Positions 16,230 to 24,751 of a stretch of 64,000 nt of DNA are shown here, piece by piece (within the stretch, counting starts at the first letter, position 1; every line of letters starts with the position of its first letter). Below the pieces are notes generated by a model. It saw only the letters and a program-made list of their open reading frames with translations, had not been told where the DNA came from and ran no database searches. The translations under genes were made by a program, and so were the position numbers. The DNA is taken from the NCBI GenBank assembly GCA_034142505.1, contig JAWZDV010000075.1:135868-199867 (forward strand), given 5' to 3'. This stretch comes from Hungatella_A sp034142505 (lineage in GTDB: Bacteria > Bacillota > Clostridia > Lachnospirales > Lachnospiraceae).

Positions 16230-18041
16230 TTGAAACAACGTCAGCCATTAAGCGGTTTTGGTTTTATTGTGCTGGCCATCATGATTGTCATGCTGGCTAC
16301 GACATTTAGCAGACAGAATTACACCACCCGGATTACGACCCAGGAGTTCCTGACGGAACTGGAAGCTGGGAATGTGACATCGGCGGTGATCAAGCCTAAC
16401 AAGGAGATTCCGACGGGAGAACTGATTCTGCTTATGAAAGATGGGGAAGGCAGGCAGCTGTATCGTTCCGACGTGGCAGCCACAGAGGAACTGCTGCAGG
16501 AACACGGAATTCCCTATGATTTAGAGAATGTGCCCCAGGAGAATTATCTTCTGACCATAGTGCTTCCGATTATTATTTCGGGGGTGGTGCTGGTGGCACT
16601 GTTCATGTTCTTAAACGCCAGGGCGGCAGGAAGCGGCGGAGCCAATGCCAAGATGATGAACTTTGGCAAGAGCCGTGCGAAGATGAGCAAGGAGACCGGC
16701 AAGACGAACTTTAAGAAGGTGGCAGGACTGCAGGAGGAGAAGGAAGACCTGGAAGAGCTGGTCGATTTTCTCCGCAATCCGCAGAAATATACGGCGGTGG
16801 GAGCCAGAATCCCGAAGGGTGTGATCCTGGTGGGCCCTCCAGGAACCGGTAAAACCCTGCTTGCCAAGGCGGTGGCCGGGGAGGCGGGAGTTCCCTTCTT
16901 CAGCATTTCCGGTTCTGATTTCGTGGAGATGTTTGTGGGCGTCGGCGCGTCCAGAGTCCGGGATTTGTTTGAGGAAGCCAAGAAGAATGCTCCCTGCATC
17001 GTGTTCATTGATGAGATCGATGCTGTGGCAAGGCGGAGAGGCACCGGTATGGGCGGCGGCCACGACGAGAGAGAGCAGACCTTAAACCAGCTTTTGGTTG
17101 AGATGGATGGTTTCGGCGTCAACGAGGGAATCATCGTAATGGCGGCCACCAACCGCGTGGATATCTTAGACCCGGCGATCCTGAGACCGGGACGTTTTGA
17201 CAGAAAGATCGGTGTGGGACGGCCGGATGTAAAGGGCCGCGAGGAAATCCTGCAGGTTCACTCCAAGGAAAAGCCTCTTGGCGAGGATGTGGATTTGAAA
17301 CGGGTTGCCAAGACGACCTCCGGGTTCACCGGAGCGGATCTGGAGAACCTGATCAATGAGGCGGCGATTGTGGCGGCCAAGGAGGGACGCAAGTTCATCC
17401 AGCAGTCGGATATTGACCGTTCCTTTATCAAGGTGGGAATTGGCGCAGAGAAGCGCAGCAAGGTGATTTCCGAAAAAGAGAAGAAGATTACGGCATATCA
17501 TGAGGCGGGGCATGCAATTTTATTCCATGTGCTTCCTGATGTGGGACCGGTTCATACCATCTCCATCATCCCAACGGGGATGGGGGCCGCGGGATACACC
17601 ATGCCGCTGCCGGAGAGTGATGAGGTGTTCAACTCCAAGGGAAAGATGCTTCAGAATATCATGGTGTCATTAGGCGGCAGAATCGCGGAGGAGATCATCT
17701 TCGATGATGTGACTACCGGAGCATCCCAGGATATTAAGCAGGCGACTTCAATCGCAAGAGCCATGGTTACCAAGTACGGCATGTCGGAAAAAGTGGGTAT
17801 GATCAACTACGACAGCGATGACGATGAGGTTTTCATCGGCAGAGATCTGGCTCACACCAAGAGCTACGGGGAGCATGTGGCGTCTGCCATTGACAGCGAA
17901 GTGAAGCGGATTATTGATGAGTGCTATGAGAAAGCCAAAGCGATTATTCAGGAGCATGTATCGGTTTTACACCGCTGTACGGAGCTTTTGATTGAGAAAG
18001 AGAAGATTGGGCAGGAAGAATTCGAAAGTTTGTTCGAATAA
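16230..18041 (+). CDS. ftsH: ATP-dependent zinc metalloprotease FtsH
   Basis: A 603-residue AAA+ membrane protease starting at TTG, 8 nt after AAGGAGG. There are two membrane helices (about residues 9-25 and 107-127) around a small extracytoplasmic domain. Then come Walker A GPPGTGKT (202-209), Walker B IVFIDEID, the second region of homology (ATNRVDILDPAILRPGRFDR) and the zinc motif HEAGH (His424, Glu425, His428). It degrades misfolded membrane proteins and short-lived regulators. The C-terminal tail is short compared with B. subtilis FtsH (637 residues). It ends the conserved block; a bidirectional terminator follows. Confidence 0.97.
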   Translation: MKQRQPLSGFGFIVLAIMIVMLATTFSRQNYTTRITTQEFLTELEAGNVTSAVIKPNKEIPTGELILLMKDGEGRQLYRSDVAATEELLQEHGIPYDLENVPQENYLLTIVLPIIISGVVLVALFMFLNARAAGSGGANAKMMNFGKSRAKMSKETGKTNFKKVAGLQEEKEDLEELVDFLRNPQKYTAVGARIPKGVILVGPPGTGKTLLAKAVAGEAGVPFFSISGSDFVEMFVGVGASRVRDLFEEAKKNAPCIVFIDEIDAVARRRGTGMGGGHDEREQTLNQLLVEMDGFGVNEGIIVMAATNRVDILDPAILRPGRFDRKIGVGRPDVKGREEILQVHSKEKPLGEDVDLKRVAKTTSGFTGADLENLINEAAIVAAKEGRKFIQQSDIDRSFIKVGIGAEKRSKVISEKEKKITAYHEAGHAILFHVLPDVGPVHTISIIPTGMGAAGYTMPLPESDEVFNSKGKMLQNIMVSLGGRIAEEIIFDDVTTGASQDIKQATSIARAMVTKYGMSEKVGMINYDSDDDEVFIGRDLAHTKSYGEHVASAIDSEVKRIIDECYEKAKAIIQEHVSVLHRCTELLIEKEKIGQEEFESLFE

Positions 18042-18337
18042 TTAGAAAAGTTGCACAAAAATTACGATTCATTTTTGTGAAGTTTGTGCAGGCTGGTTCT
18101 TACATCCTGGAGGAACCTGTGATATTATAATTATCGTAACCCCCCCCAATACATTATATAGTTTTTGCTACACCCCATAAGTAACGAAATACCTTCTCCT
18201 AAAAGAGCCAGCTACCCCGCTGGCTCTTTTAATGTCTATGGATCTTATGGCTGGTTTTCGATTGACAGTTGTATAATTGGGCAGAATCATATAAAATAGA
18301 ACTATGAGGGTGGTATGAAAGAAGGGAAACAGGATTG
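18042..18337. other. Intergenic region between ftsH and the GH13 gene
   Basis: About 296 nt without a recognised gene. It holds an AT-rich hairpin directly after ftsH (CACAAAAAT 18054-18062 with ATTTTTGTG 18071-18079), a run of eight C residues (18140-18147), and the strong terminator at 18201-18230. An 8-codon reading frame (18315-18338, MKEGKQD) ends in TGATG overlapping the GH13 start. Confidence 0.6.
18201..18230 (+). terminator. Bidirectional intrinsic terminator downstream of ftsH
   Basis: AAAAGAGCCAGC (18201-18212) pairs perfectly over 12 bp with GCTGGCTCTTTT (18219-18230) around TACCCC; the A and T runs at the ends allow function on either strand. Confidence 0.88.
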
Positions 18338-20662
18338 ATGGAATCTGTAAATGAAACGGTAAATATAGAGAAGTTGAACACGGGGCAACTAAATGGAGAG
18401 CAGTCAGATAAAGAGCAGTCAGATAAAGAGCAGTCAGATAAAGAGCAATCAGATAAAGAGCAATCAGATAAAGAACAGTCAGATAAAGAGCAGTCAGATA
18501 AAGAGCAATCAGATAGAGAGCAAACAGATAAAGGACAGCAAGATCAGGAACTGTTAAATGCAGAGCCACTGACGGAAGAGCAATTGTGCATTACAGAGTT
18601 AAAGATGGAGAAATTAAACAGGCAGGCCCTGTTTTGTGATGAGAACGAAGATTTCCGCATTCCTGCGGAACCAGATGCCGGGGAAGAGGTGCTGATCCGG
18701 TTTAGGACGGCGAAGGATAATGTGGATCATGTCTATTATATAGAAGAGGGAAATCCGGTGGAAGTGGAGATGGAAAAGGCTGACAGCGACCAGCTCTTTG
18801 ATTACTACGAGCACCGGTTTGCGGTTGGGGAAGAGGTTGTGTCCTACCGCTTCCGTGTGGAGAAGGGAGAGGAAATCTGCCATTACAACCGTCTGGGGGC
18901 CGCCATGGATACCCAGAGCTGTTTCAGCTTCCGGATTACACCGGGCTTTCATACGCCGGACTGGGCGAAGGGGGCGGTGATGTATCAGATCTTCGTAGAC
19001 CGGTTCTGCTGCGGGGATACCAACAACAATGTGGAGTCCGGGGAATATGTCTATATCGGACGCCCGGTATACCGGGTAGATGACTGGAACCGTTATCCGT
19101 CTACCATGGATGTAGGCTGCTTCTATGGAGGGGACCTGCAGGGCGTGCGGGATAAGCTGGACTATATTCAGTCCCTTGGGGTGGAAGTCATTTATTTTAA
19201 CCCTATTTTTGTATCTCCTTCCAACCATAAATATGACTGCCAGGATTATGACCATATTGATCCCCATTATGGGAAGATCGTGAAGGACGGCGGTGAGCTG
19301 GTGCGGGAGGATGCCGCGGACAACAGCGGGGCATCCAAATATGTGATCCGCTCCGCCGATAAGGCCAATTTGGATGCCAGCGACCAGTTTTTTGCCGACT
19401 TTATGGAGGAGATACACAGCCGGGGTATGAGGGTCATTATCGACGGTGTGTTTAACCACTGTGGTTCCTTCAACAAGTGGCTGGACCGGGAGCTGATCTA
19501 TGAGCGGAACGGCACCTATGAACACGGGGCTTATGTATCGGCGGATAGTCCATACCGGACCTTTTTCAAATTTTTCCGGGAGGATGCCTGGCCGAACAAT
19601 CCCAATTACGATGGCTGGTGGGGACATGACACGCTGCCGAAGTTAAATTATGAGGAATCGCCGAAGCTGTATGAATATATTATGAACATTGCCAGAAAAT
19701 GGATTTCACCTCCATACAATGTGGATGGCTGGCGTCTGGATGTGGCCGCGGATTTGGGGCACAGCAGTGAATTCAATCATCAGTTCTGGAGAAATTTCCG
19801 GAAGGTGGTCAAGGAGGCCAATCCTAACGCGTTGATTCTGGCGGAGCACTATGGAGACCCCATGGAATGGCTCCAGGGAGACCAGTGGGATACCATCATG
19901 AATTATGACGCGTTTATGGAACCGCTGACCTGGTTTTTGACGGGGATGGAGAAGCACAGTGACGAGTGCAATGCCAGCCTTTACGGGGATGGGGAGAATT
20001 TCTTCCGCTCCATGTATTACCATATGAGCCGGATGCAGACACAGTCGGTGCAGACAGCCATGAACGAACTGTCCAACCACGACCACTCCCGGTTTATGAC
20101 GAGAACCAACCGGACGGTGGGACGGATTGGCAATATGGGGCCGGCTGCGGCGGAACGGGGCGTCCACTTTGGGATATTCCGTGAGGCGGTGCTGGTGCAG
20201 ATGACCTGGCCCGGCGCGCCGACAATTTACTATGGCGATGAGACCGGCATGTGCGGCTGGACGGACCCGGATAACCGGAGAACGTATCCCTGGGGACGTG
20301 AGAATTACGAGCTGATCGAATTTCACAAGTATATGGTGAGCATACATAAGAAAAATGCGGCGCTGCGAAGAGGTTCCCTGAAGAAACTCCTGGCTGACCG
20401 CCAGCTGATCTCCTACGGCCGGTTCTGTGGCAGAAACCGCTGCGTCGTGGTGGTGAATAACAGTGCCGTCAGCAGAACCGTGAAAGTGCCGGTATGGGAA
20501 ATCGGAATCCATGACGAGGACCGGTTGACTAGAGTTATGTTAACCTATACGGAAGGATACAATGTGGGCGCCGAGGATTTCCCTGTGGAAAACGGGATAC
20601 TGACGCTGGAGATGTGTGGAAACTCCGGGATAGTGCTGGTTTCCAATGGGGAAGATTTATAA
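18338..20662 (+). CDS. GH13 alpha-glucan hydrolase (neopullulanase/cyclomaltodextrinase-like) with repeat N-terminus
   Basis: A 774-residue cytosolic enzyme. Residues about 20-75 are a hydrophilic tandem repeat; residues about 100-200 resemble an N-terminal CBM34-type beta domain; the (beta/alpha)8 barrel follows from GAVMYQIFVDRF. The catalytic triad is visible: nucleophile Asp468 (DGWRLDVAAD), acid/base Glu503 (ILAEHYG) and Asp582 (LSNHDHSR). A short C-terminal beta domain ends the protein. It should cleave alpha-1,4 (and perhaps alpha-1,6) bonds of imported maltodextrins, since no signal peptide is present. The ATG at 18338 overlaps the stop of an 8-codon frame; the frame also allows TTG at 18335, and the catalytic part alone could start near 18605. 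Confidence 0.88.
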   Translation: MESVNETVNIEKLNTGQLNGEQSDKEQSDKEQSDKEQSDKEQSDKEQSDKEQSDKEQSDREQTDKGQQDQELLNAEPLTEEQLCITELKMEKLNRQALFCDENEDFRIPAEPDAGEEVLIRFRTAKDNVDHVYYIEEGNPVEVEMEKADSDQLFDYYEHRFAVGEEVVSYRFRVEKGEEICHYNRLGAAMDTQSCFSFRITPGFHTPDWAKGAVMYQIFVDRFCCGDTNNNVESGEYVYIGRPVYRVDDWNRYPSTMDVGCFYGGDLQGVRDKLDYIQSLGVEVIYFNPIFVSPSNHKYDCQDYDHIDPHYGKIVKDGGELVREDAADNSGASKYVIRSADKANLDASDQFFADFMEEIHSRGMRVIIDGVFNHCGSFNKWLDRELIYERNGTYEHGAYVSADSPYRTFFKFFREDAWPNNPNYDGWWGHDTLPKLNYEESPKLYEYIMNIARKWISPPYNVDGWRLDVAADLGHSSEFNHQFWRNFRKVVKEANPNALILAEHYGDPMEWLQGDQWDTIMNYDAFMEPLTWFLTGMEKHSDECNASLYGDGENFFRSMYYHMSRMQTQSVQTAMNELSNHDHSRFMTRTNRTVGRIGNMGPAAAERGVHFGIFREAVLVQMTWPGAPTIYYGDETGMCGWTDPDNRRTYPWGRENYELIEFHKYMVSIHKKNAALRRGSLKKLLADRQLISYGRFCGRNRCVVVVNNSAVSRTVKVPVWEIGIHDEDRLTRVMLTYTEGYNVGAEDFPVENGILTLEMCGNSGIVLVSNGEDL
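18404..18538 (+). repeat. 15-bp in-frame tandem repeat (nine units, SDKEQ)
   Basis: Nine contiguous 15-nt units encode seven SDKEQ followed by SDREQ and TDKGQ. Units differ only at a few third positions (CAG/CAA, GAG/GAA), so the array is recent or kept uniform by slippage. Each unit is five codons, so copy-number changes keep the frame. Confidence 0.95.
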
Positions 20663-20699
20663 AAGATGTCCGAGGTAAAATACAAATACAAGGAGGCAT

Positions 20700-21215
20700 A
20701 TGAAACTAATACTAAGCGATAAAGAATTAAGCATTCTGGTTAAAAACAGCCAGGAAGAGATCAGGTGTCTTGATTTATCATCATTACAGATAGCGAATTG
20801 TATTGGCTGCTTTAGCTGTTGGACAAAATCACCGGGTAAATGTGCGATACGTGATGATGCAACGATGGTGTACCCACTTATTGCGAAAAGTGATAAAGTG
20901 CTATACGTAAGCCGTATTAAATTCGGCAGTTATGATACCATAATGAAAACCATGCTGGAACGTGCGATACCAATCCAGCAAGCGTTTATCCGTCTGTTAA
21001 ATGGAGAGGCCCATCATGTACAGCGTAATGTAGCTGTAAAACAGGCAACAATCATTGCATATGGCAGTATTTCTGATGAAGAAAAAGATATATTCAGAAA
21101 ACTTGTAGAGCGTAACGCAAGCAATATGAACTTTGAAAGCTATCGTGTATTGTTTGTTTGTGAGGAGGATTTAAATGATACGGTGAATAGGGAGGTGGCA
21201 GCATGGGGAAATTAA
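20700..21215 (+). CDS. Flavodoxin-like (iron-sulfur flavoprotein-related) protein
   Basis: A 171-residue protein with NCIGCFSCW near residues 37-45, the C-x2-C-x2-C pattern of NADPH-dependent FMN reductase/iron-sulfur flavoproteins, followed by KCAIRDDATMVYPLIAKSDKVLY, which matches the second half of the flavodoxin fold. The usual first strand with the FMN phosphate loop (NGSPR) is missing: the protein opens MKLILSDKELSILVKN. It may be degenerate or work only with its partner, whose gene overlaps its end by 13 nt and has that loop. AAGGAGG precedes the ATG. The pair is more AT-rich than the neighbours, suggesting separate acquisition. The redox substrate is unknown. Confidence 0.7.
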   Translation: MKLILSDKELSILVKNSQEEIRCLDLSSLQIANCIGCFSCWTKSPGKCAIRDDATMVYPLIAKSDKVLYVSRIKFGSYDTIMKTMLERAIPIQQAFIRLLNGEAHHVQRNVAVKQATIIAYGSISDEEKDIFRKLVERNASNMNFESYRVLFVCEEDLNDTVNREVAAWGN

Positions 21216-21805
21216 TAATTCTGAATGGAAGTCCCAGGGCGGCAAAATCAAACTCTAAGCGGTATGCTGAGATCTTCTCACAACACTATCAGTCTCCGGT
21301 GGAATATTTTAATATTTCTAAACAGAACCATAATGAAATAAGTGATGTCTTGAGTGATTGTTCGGATGTTTTACTTGTTTTTCCACTTTATGTGGACGGC
21401 ATTCCTGTAACACTCCTTAATTTTTTAAAAACATTGGAAAAAAAACAGATCCAGAATACTCCATGTGTATCGGTTCTCGTAAATTGCGGCTTTTATGAAT
21501 ATGAACAGAACGATGTGGCAGTGGAAATGATAAAATTATTCTGCCGGCAAAATGGCTGGCTCTTCGGTTCTACACTGCGTATCGGAAGCGGTGAGGCAAT
21601 TTTAGATACCCCATTTAAATTTATGGTTGTTTCTAAGATAAAAAAATTATGTCATTCCATTTATAAAAAAGAGTATCAGGAGCTGCATACCAGTATGCCG
21701 ATTACGAAGAAGATGTATTTAAAAGCATCAACCACTTATTGGATAAATTATGGTAAGAAAAATGGAATTACAGAAGAGCAGATGAAAACCATGCAAATTG
21801 AATAA
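21203..21805 (+). CDS. NADPH-dependent FMN reductase-like flavodoxin-fold protein
   Basis: A 200-residue protein with the FMN phosphate loop GKLIILNGSPRAAKSNS at the N-terminus and VLLVFPLYVDGIPVTLLNFL as the second flavin-contact block. This pattern is typical of the flavodoxin_2/FMN-reductase group. The C-terminal 60 residues (KKLCHSIYKKEYQELHTS...) are basic and unassigned. The start lies inside the end of the upstream flavodoxin-like gene (13-nt overlap; GGGAGG precedes it), so the two are co-translated. Codon use and low GC match that partner. Confidence 0.75.
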   Translation: MGKLIILNGSPRAAKSNSKRYAEIFSQHYQSPVEYFNISKQNHNEISDVLSDCSDVLLVFPLYVDGIPVTLLNFLKTLEKKQIQNTPCVSVLVNCGFYEYEQNDVAVEMIKLFCRQNGWLFGSTLRIGSGEAILDTPFKFMVVSKIKKLCHSIYKKEYQELHTSMPITKKMYLKASTTYWINYGKKNGITEEQMKTMQIE

Positions 21806-21886
21806 TGCAGATTAGAAGGAGAAACGCTGCATGCCGGGCAAAAAATGTCAAGGCTCTTCTTTTGTACGCGATTGTGCAATTACTGT

Positions 21887-21929
21887 CTACTCCCCAGTCC
21901 ATCATTATGTTGATTGGACTGGGGAGTAG
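21887..21929. repeat. Perfect long hairpin in the intergenic region
   Basis: CTACTCCCCAGTCCA (21887-21901) is the exact reverse complement of TGGACTGGGGAGTAG (21915-21929); ATCA/TGAT extends the stem inward with one bulged T. No T run follows on either strand. It may be a terminator variant for the flavodoxin pair or a small repeat. Confidence 0.6.
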
Positions 21930-21954
21930 TACGTCTAAGATCAGCAACATTACG

Positions 21955-21964
21955 CAAACGTTTG
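21955..21964. promoter_or_regulatory. Candidate LacI-type operator upstream of the sulfatase-sugar island
   Basis: CAAACGTTTG is a perfect palindrome with the central CG typical of LacI-family operators. It lies 24 nt upstream of the -35 element at 21988. Confidence 0.35.
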
Positions 21965-21987
21965 AGTAGAATTTATTTACAGGAGAG

Positions 21988-22016
21988 TTGACAAATGATT
22001 TTATATAGGGTAATAT
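21988..22016 (+). promoter_or_regulatory. Sigma-A promoter of the isomerase-like gene
   Basis: TTGACA (21988-21993) and TAATAT (22011-22016) are 17 nt apart. Directly downstream is ATATACACACG (22021-22031), which recurs upstream of the ABC binding-protein gene at 24621-24631 and may be an operator for the LacI regulator between them. Confidence 0.75.
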
Positions 22017-22084
22017 TCATATATACACACGTGTTGACAAAATAATAATATAACATAATATACAAAAAAGTAAAGGAGGAGTTT

Positions 22085-23431
22085 ATGGAGAAACAGTTGA
22101 ATGTTGGTTTTCTTACCACGTATTCCGGACGCTGGCCTCAGGAAGTTCCCAATCAGCGGAACCGGGAGTACGGGGACTGGCTGGAGCAGAATCTTCCCAA
22201 GTTGCATATCGTGAGAGCCGATGTGCTGGGATGCGGTAAGGCGGAAACCGCTTCCATCGTGAAACAGTTTAAGGAAGCAGAAGTTGATGTGATCGTCATG
22301 GTGTACGGCGCATTTACCGGAGATGATATTTCGACCTATTTAAGTGAGATGCTTCAGGTTCCGATTGTGCTGTGGGCGCCTTATGAGGTTCCGTTTGAAA
22401 AGGATGACCGGCTCTATTCCAACGCGCTGTGCGCGATGACCATGAACTCTGCGGCTCTTCGAAGAGTGGGAGTGAAGTGCCATACCGTGTATGGAAGCTG
22501 GGATGATGAGAGGGCGGCCGGGAAGGTTAGGTCCCTGCTGATGGCTTATCACACGGTAAAGTGCTTGAGACATACCCAGTTAGGACTGCTTGGATACCGG
22601 CCCACTGCTTTTTACAACTGTGCGTTTGACGAGTCCCTGATTCGCAGAGTGTTTGGCGTGAAGATCGAAGAGACCGATTTAAAGGTGGTATTTGACAGGA
22701 TGGACGCGCTGCCGAACGAGGACTGGGAAGCGGATATGGCCAAGATGGAGCAGGAATTCGACACCAGCAGAGTGCCGGAAGGCCATCTGGAGAATCATTC
22801 CAAGCTATATCTGGCGCTGAAGGAAGTGATGAAGGAGCAGGGCTACGACTTTGGTACTCTGAAATGCTGGCCGGAGATGGGCAATTTACATACGACACCC
22901 TGCGCGGTGCTGGGGCGTCTGGCGGACGAAGGCATCAATATCGGCTGTGAGGGCGACGTGGACGCGGAGCTGACCCAGATGGCGGAGTATTATCTGACTG
23001 GGCAGCCAAGCTTTATCACCGATATGATCAACATTGACGAGAAAGAGAATGTGATGACATTCTGGCACTGTGGCAACGCGGCGCCGTCTCTGTGCAACAC
23101 CAAGTATCCGGTATCTATGTGCAATCATCCGCTGGCGGGCCAGGGAACTGCTTTTTACGGGGCATTGAAGCCGGGGAAGGTGACTGTGGCCAGGTTCTGC
23201 AACTTGGGCGGGGAATACAAGCTTTACCTGTTGAAGGGCGAGGCAGTGGATATGGACCGCTATACGAAAGGAATCATGGCAAATATCCGGGTGGAGAGAC
23301 CGGTAAGAGAGGTTATAGAGCAGATTATTGAGGAAGGCGTTCCCCATCATTACAGTGTTGTGTGGGCGGATGTGGCCGGCGAACTGAGGGAGATCTGCGG
23401 ACTGCTTGGAATACCGGTGATCGAAGGGTAA
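22085..23431 (+). CDS. L-fucose/L-arabinose isomerase-like protein
   Basis: A 448-residue protein resembling the FucI/AraA-like sugar isomerase superfamily: an N-terminal Rossmann-like part (LNVGFLTTYSGRWPQEV, then DVIVMVYGAFTGDD and VPIVLWAPYEVPF) and a C-terminal part with IGCEGDVDAELTQM, MTFWHCGNAAPSLC and GEYKLYLLKGEAV. The conserved Glu and His in the last blocks agree with metal-dependent aldose-ketose isomerases, but it is not a clear AraA or FucI, so the sugar is unknown. AAAGGAGGAG lies 6-7 nt before the ATG. It comes first in a LacI-controlled island with an ABC importer, aldolase, sulfatase and SIS protein. Confidence 0.72.
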   Translation: MEKQLNVGFLTTYSGRWPQEVPNQRNREYGDWLEQNLPKLHIVRADVLGCGKAETASIVKQFKEAEVDVIVMVYGAFTGDDISTYLSEMLQVPIVLWAPYEVPFEKDDRLYSNALCAMTMNSAALRRVGVKCHTVYGSWDDERAAGKVRSLLMAYHTVKCLRHTQLGLLGYRPTAFYNCAFDESLIRRVFGVKIEETDLKVVFDRMDALPNEDWEADMAKMEQEFDTSRVPEGHLENHSKLYLALKEVMKEQGYDFGTLKCWPEMGNLHTTPCAVLGRLADEGINIGCEGDVDAELTQMAEYYLTGQPSFITDMINIDEKENVMTFWHCGNAAPSLCNTKYPVSMCNHPLAGQGTAFYGALKPGKVTVARFCNLGGEYKLYLLKGEAVDMDRYTKGIMANIRVERPVREVIEQIIEEGVPHHYSVVWADVAGELREICGLLGIPVIEG

Positions 23432-23501
23432 TCCGGGAGCCGGGGTTCAAAGGACAGTAACTTCTGTAACCGCAGCATTCGGAAATAAAACTATGATTGA
23501 T

Positions 23502-23530
23502 TTGACAGCCGTTTGAGGAAAAGATAAACT
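23502..23530 (+). promoter_or_regulatory. Sigma-A promoter of the LacI-family gene at 23571
   Basis: TTGACA (23502-23507) and TAAACT (23525-23530) are 17 nt apart, about 40 nt before the regulator start. Confidence 0.65.
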
Positions 23531-23570
23531 ATATATATTCTAGTATGCAAGATAGAAAAGAGGGTTTCTT

Positions 23571-24581
23571 ATGAATCAGAACGGTGAACGGGTGACAAGA
23601 GCGGATGTGGCGAAGCTGGCGGGAGTCAGCGAAACCATTGTCTCATACGTGATCAATAACAACCGTTACGTGGCAAAGGAAAAGCGTGTCCGGGTGGAGG
23701 AAGCCATCAGCGCGCTGAACTACCGGCCCAATAACGTGGCAAGGGCATTGAAGGGGAAACACAGCAACCAGATTCTCTTTATTGCCGACCAGATCACCAA
23801 CGAGTATTTCAGCCGGATCGTCAGCGAGATGGATAAGTATGCTTATGAGGCAGGATATTTGATCTCCCTGTGTGCCAACCGGAACACGCCGGAATTTGTG
23901 TCCCAGGTGATCAGCAGACAGTACGACGGTATTATCATCAGTTCCACCAGCTTTCCCACGGAATATGTGACGGAGCTGGATAATGCGGGGATTCCCGTTG
24001 TGATGTTTAAACACCGCAGAAGGCAGGAACTGCCGGAACGGGTGGCGGTACTGGCTTCGGGCCTGTATACGGGAGCCAGGGACTGTGTCAGCCATCTGGC
24101 GGAGACAGGAAGAAAAAATATTATCTATATTGACCGCATCAGCCGCAGGGGAAACCGGAGCACGGAAGATGATTTGAGGCTCAGCGGATTTATGGATGAG
24201 ATGAAGGCCAGAGGTTTTGAAGTGAATGAATACAGCACCGTGGCCGGCTGCCATAATGAGGAGGAACTGATGAAGGCGGTGGCGAAGAGGCTGAAGGATG
24301 GGCCGAAGGTAGACGGGATGTTTGGCAGAAATGATATGGTGGCCTGCATCGCCATGAACGCGGCTATGAGCCTGGGATACCAGGTCCCGAAGGATTTAGG
24401 CGTCATCGGATTCGACAATTCCAGTATCAGCCAGTTTTGTTCCCCGCGACTCACCACGATGGAAATGCAGCGGGAGGAGATCAGCCGCACCGCGATCCAG
24501 ATGATTATGGATATGGTGGATGGGAGACGGCCTGAGAATGCGGAGTTTTGCACAAATTTGATTGTGCGGGAAAGTACGTAA
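23571..24581 (+). CDS. LacI-family transcriptional regulator
   Basis: A 336-residue regulator. The N-terminal helix-turn-helix and hinge are plain (TRADVAKLAGVSETIVSYVIN, then YRPNNVARALKGKHSNQILF). The core is a periplasmic-binding-protein-like ligand domain ending in GVIGFDNSSISQFCSPRLTTMEMQ. It should bind a sugar or sugar phosphate of the surrounding pathway and control both the isomerase-like gene upstream and the importer-aldolase-sulfatase genes downstream. Candidate operators are the ATATACACACG sites at 22021 and 24621. It has its own promoter. Confidence 0.93.
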   Translation: MNQNGERVTRADVAKLAGVSETIVSYVINNNRYVAKEKRVRVEEAISALNYRPNNVARALKGKHSNQILFIADQITNEYFSRIVSEMDKYAYEAGYLISLCANRNTPEFVSQVISRQYDGIIISSTSFPTEYVTELDNAGIPVVMFKHRRRQELPERVAVLASGLYTGARDCVSHLAETGRKNIIYIDRISRRGNRSTEDDLRLSGFMDEMKARGFEVNEYSTVAGCHNEEELMKAVAKRLKDGPKVDGMFGRNDMVACIAMNAAMSLGYQVPKDLGVIGFDNSSISQFCSPRLTTMEMQREEISRTAIQMIMDMVDGRRPENAEFCTNLIVREST

Positions 24582-24620
24582 CTTTTTATAAACATGATGG
24601 AATCCAGTTTTTTATCTGCC

Positions 24621-24640
24621 ATATACACACGAGTGTATAC
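24621..24640. promoter_or_regulatory. Candidate LacI-type operator before the sugar ABC transporter
   Basis: ATATACACACGAGTGTATAC contains the inverted repeat ATACAC/GTGTAT around a CG centre. Its left half, ATATACACACG, is identical to 22021-22031 in front of the isomerase-like gene. Confidence 0.45.
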
Positions 24641-24751
24641 AGAGACACGGGAGGACAAAATATGGAGTGTTCCGGCAGGCGGCAGAAAACCAGGGGATTC
24701 TGTGATGAGATAAACTTTAAAACAAATTTAAAAGAGAGAGAGGGTATTATT

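Noticed and set aside
18140..18147. Run of eight C residues as a phase-variable switch
   Set aside because: It lies between the ftsH stop and a terminator, outside any promoter spacer or coding frame that I can identify.
18168..18569. Minus-strand open frame of 133 codons with repeated ALYLT/ALYLI hydrophobic units
   Set aside because: It is the antisense reading of the SDKEQ tandem repeat and of the terminator region; it has no ribosome site, and the plus-strand frame is a clear enzyme.
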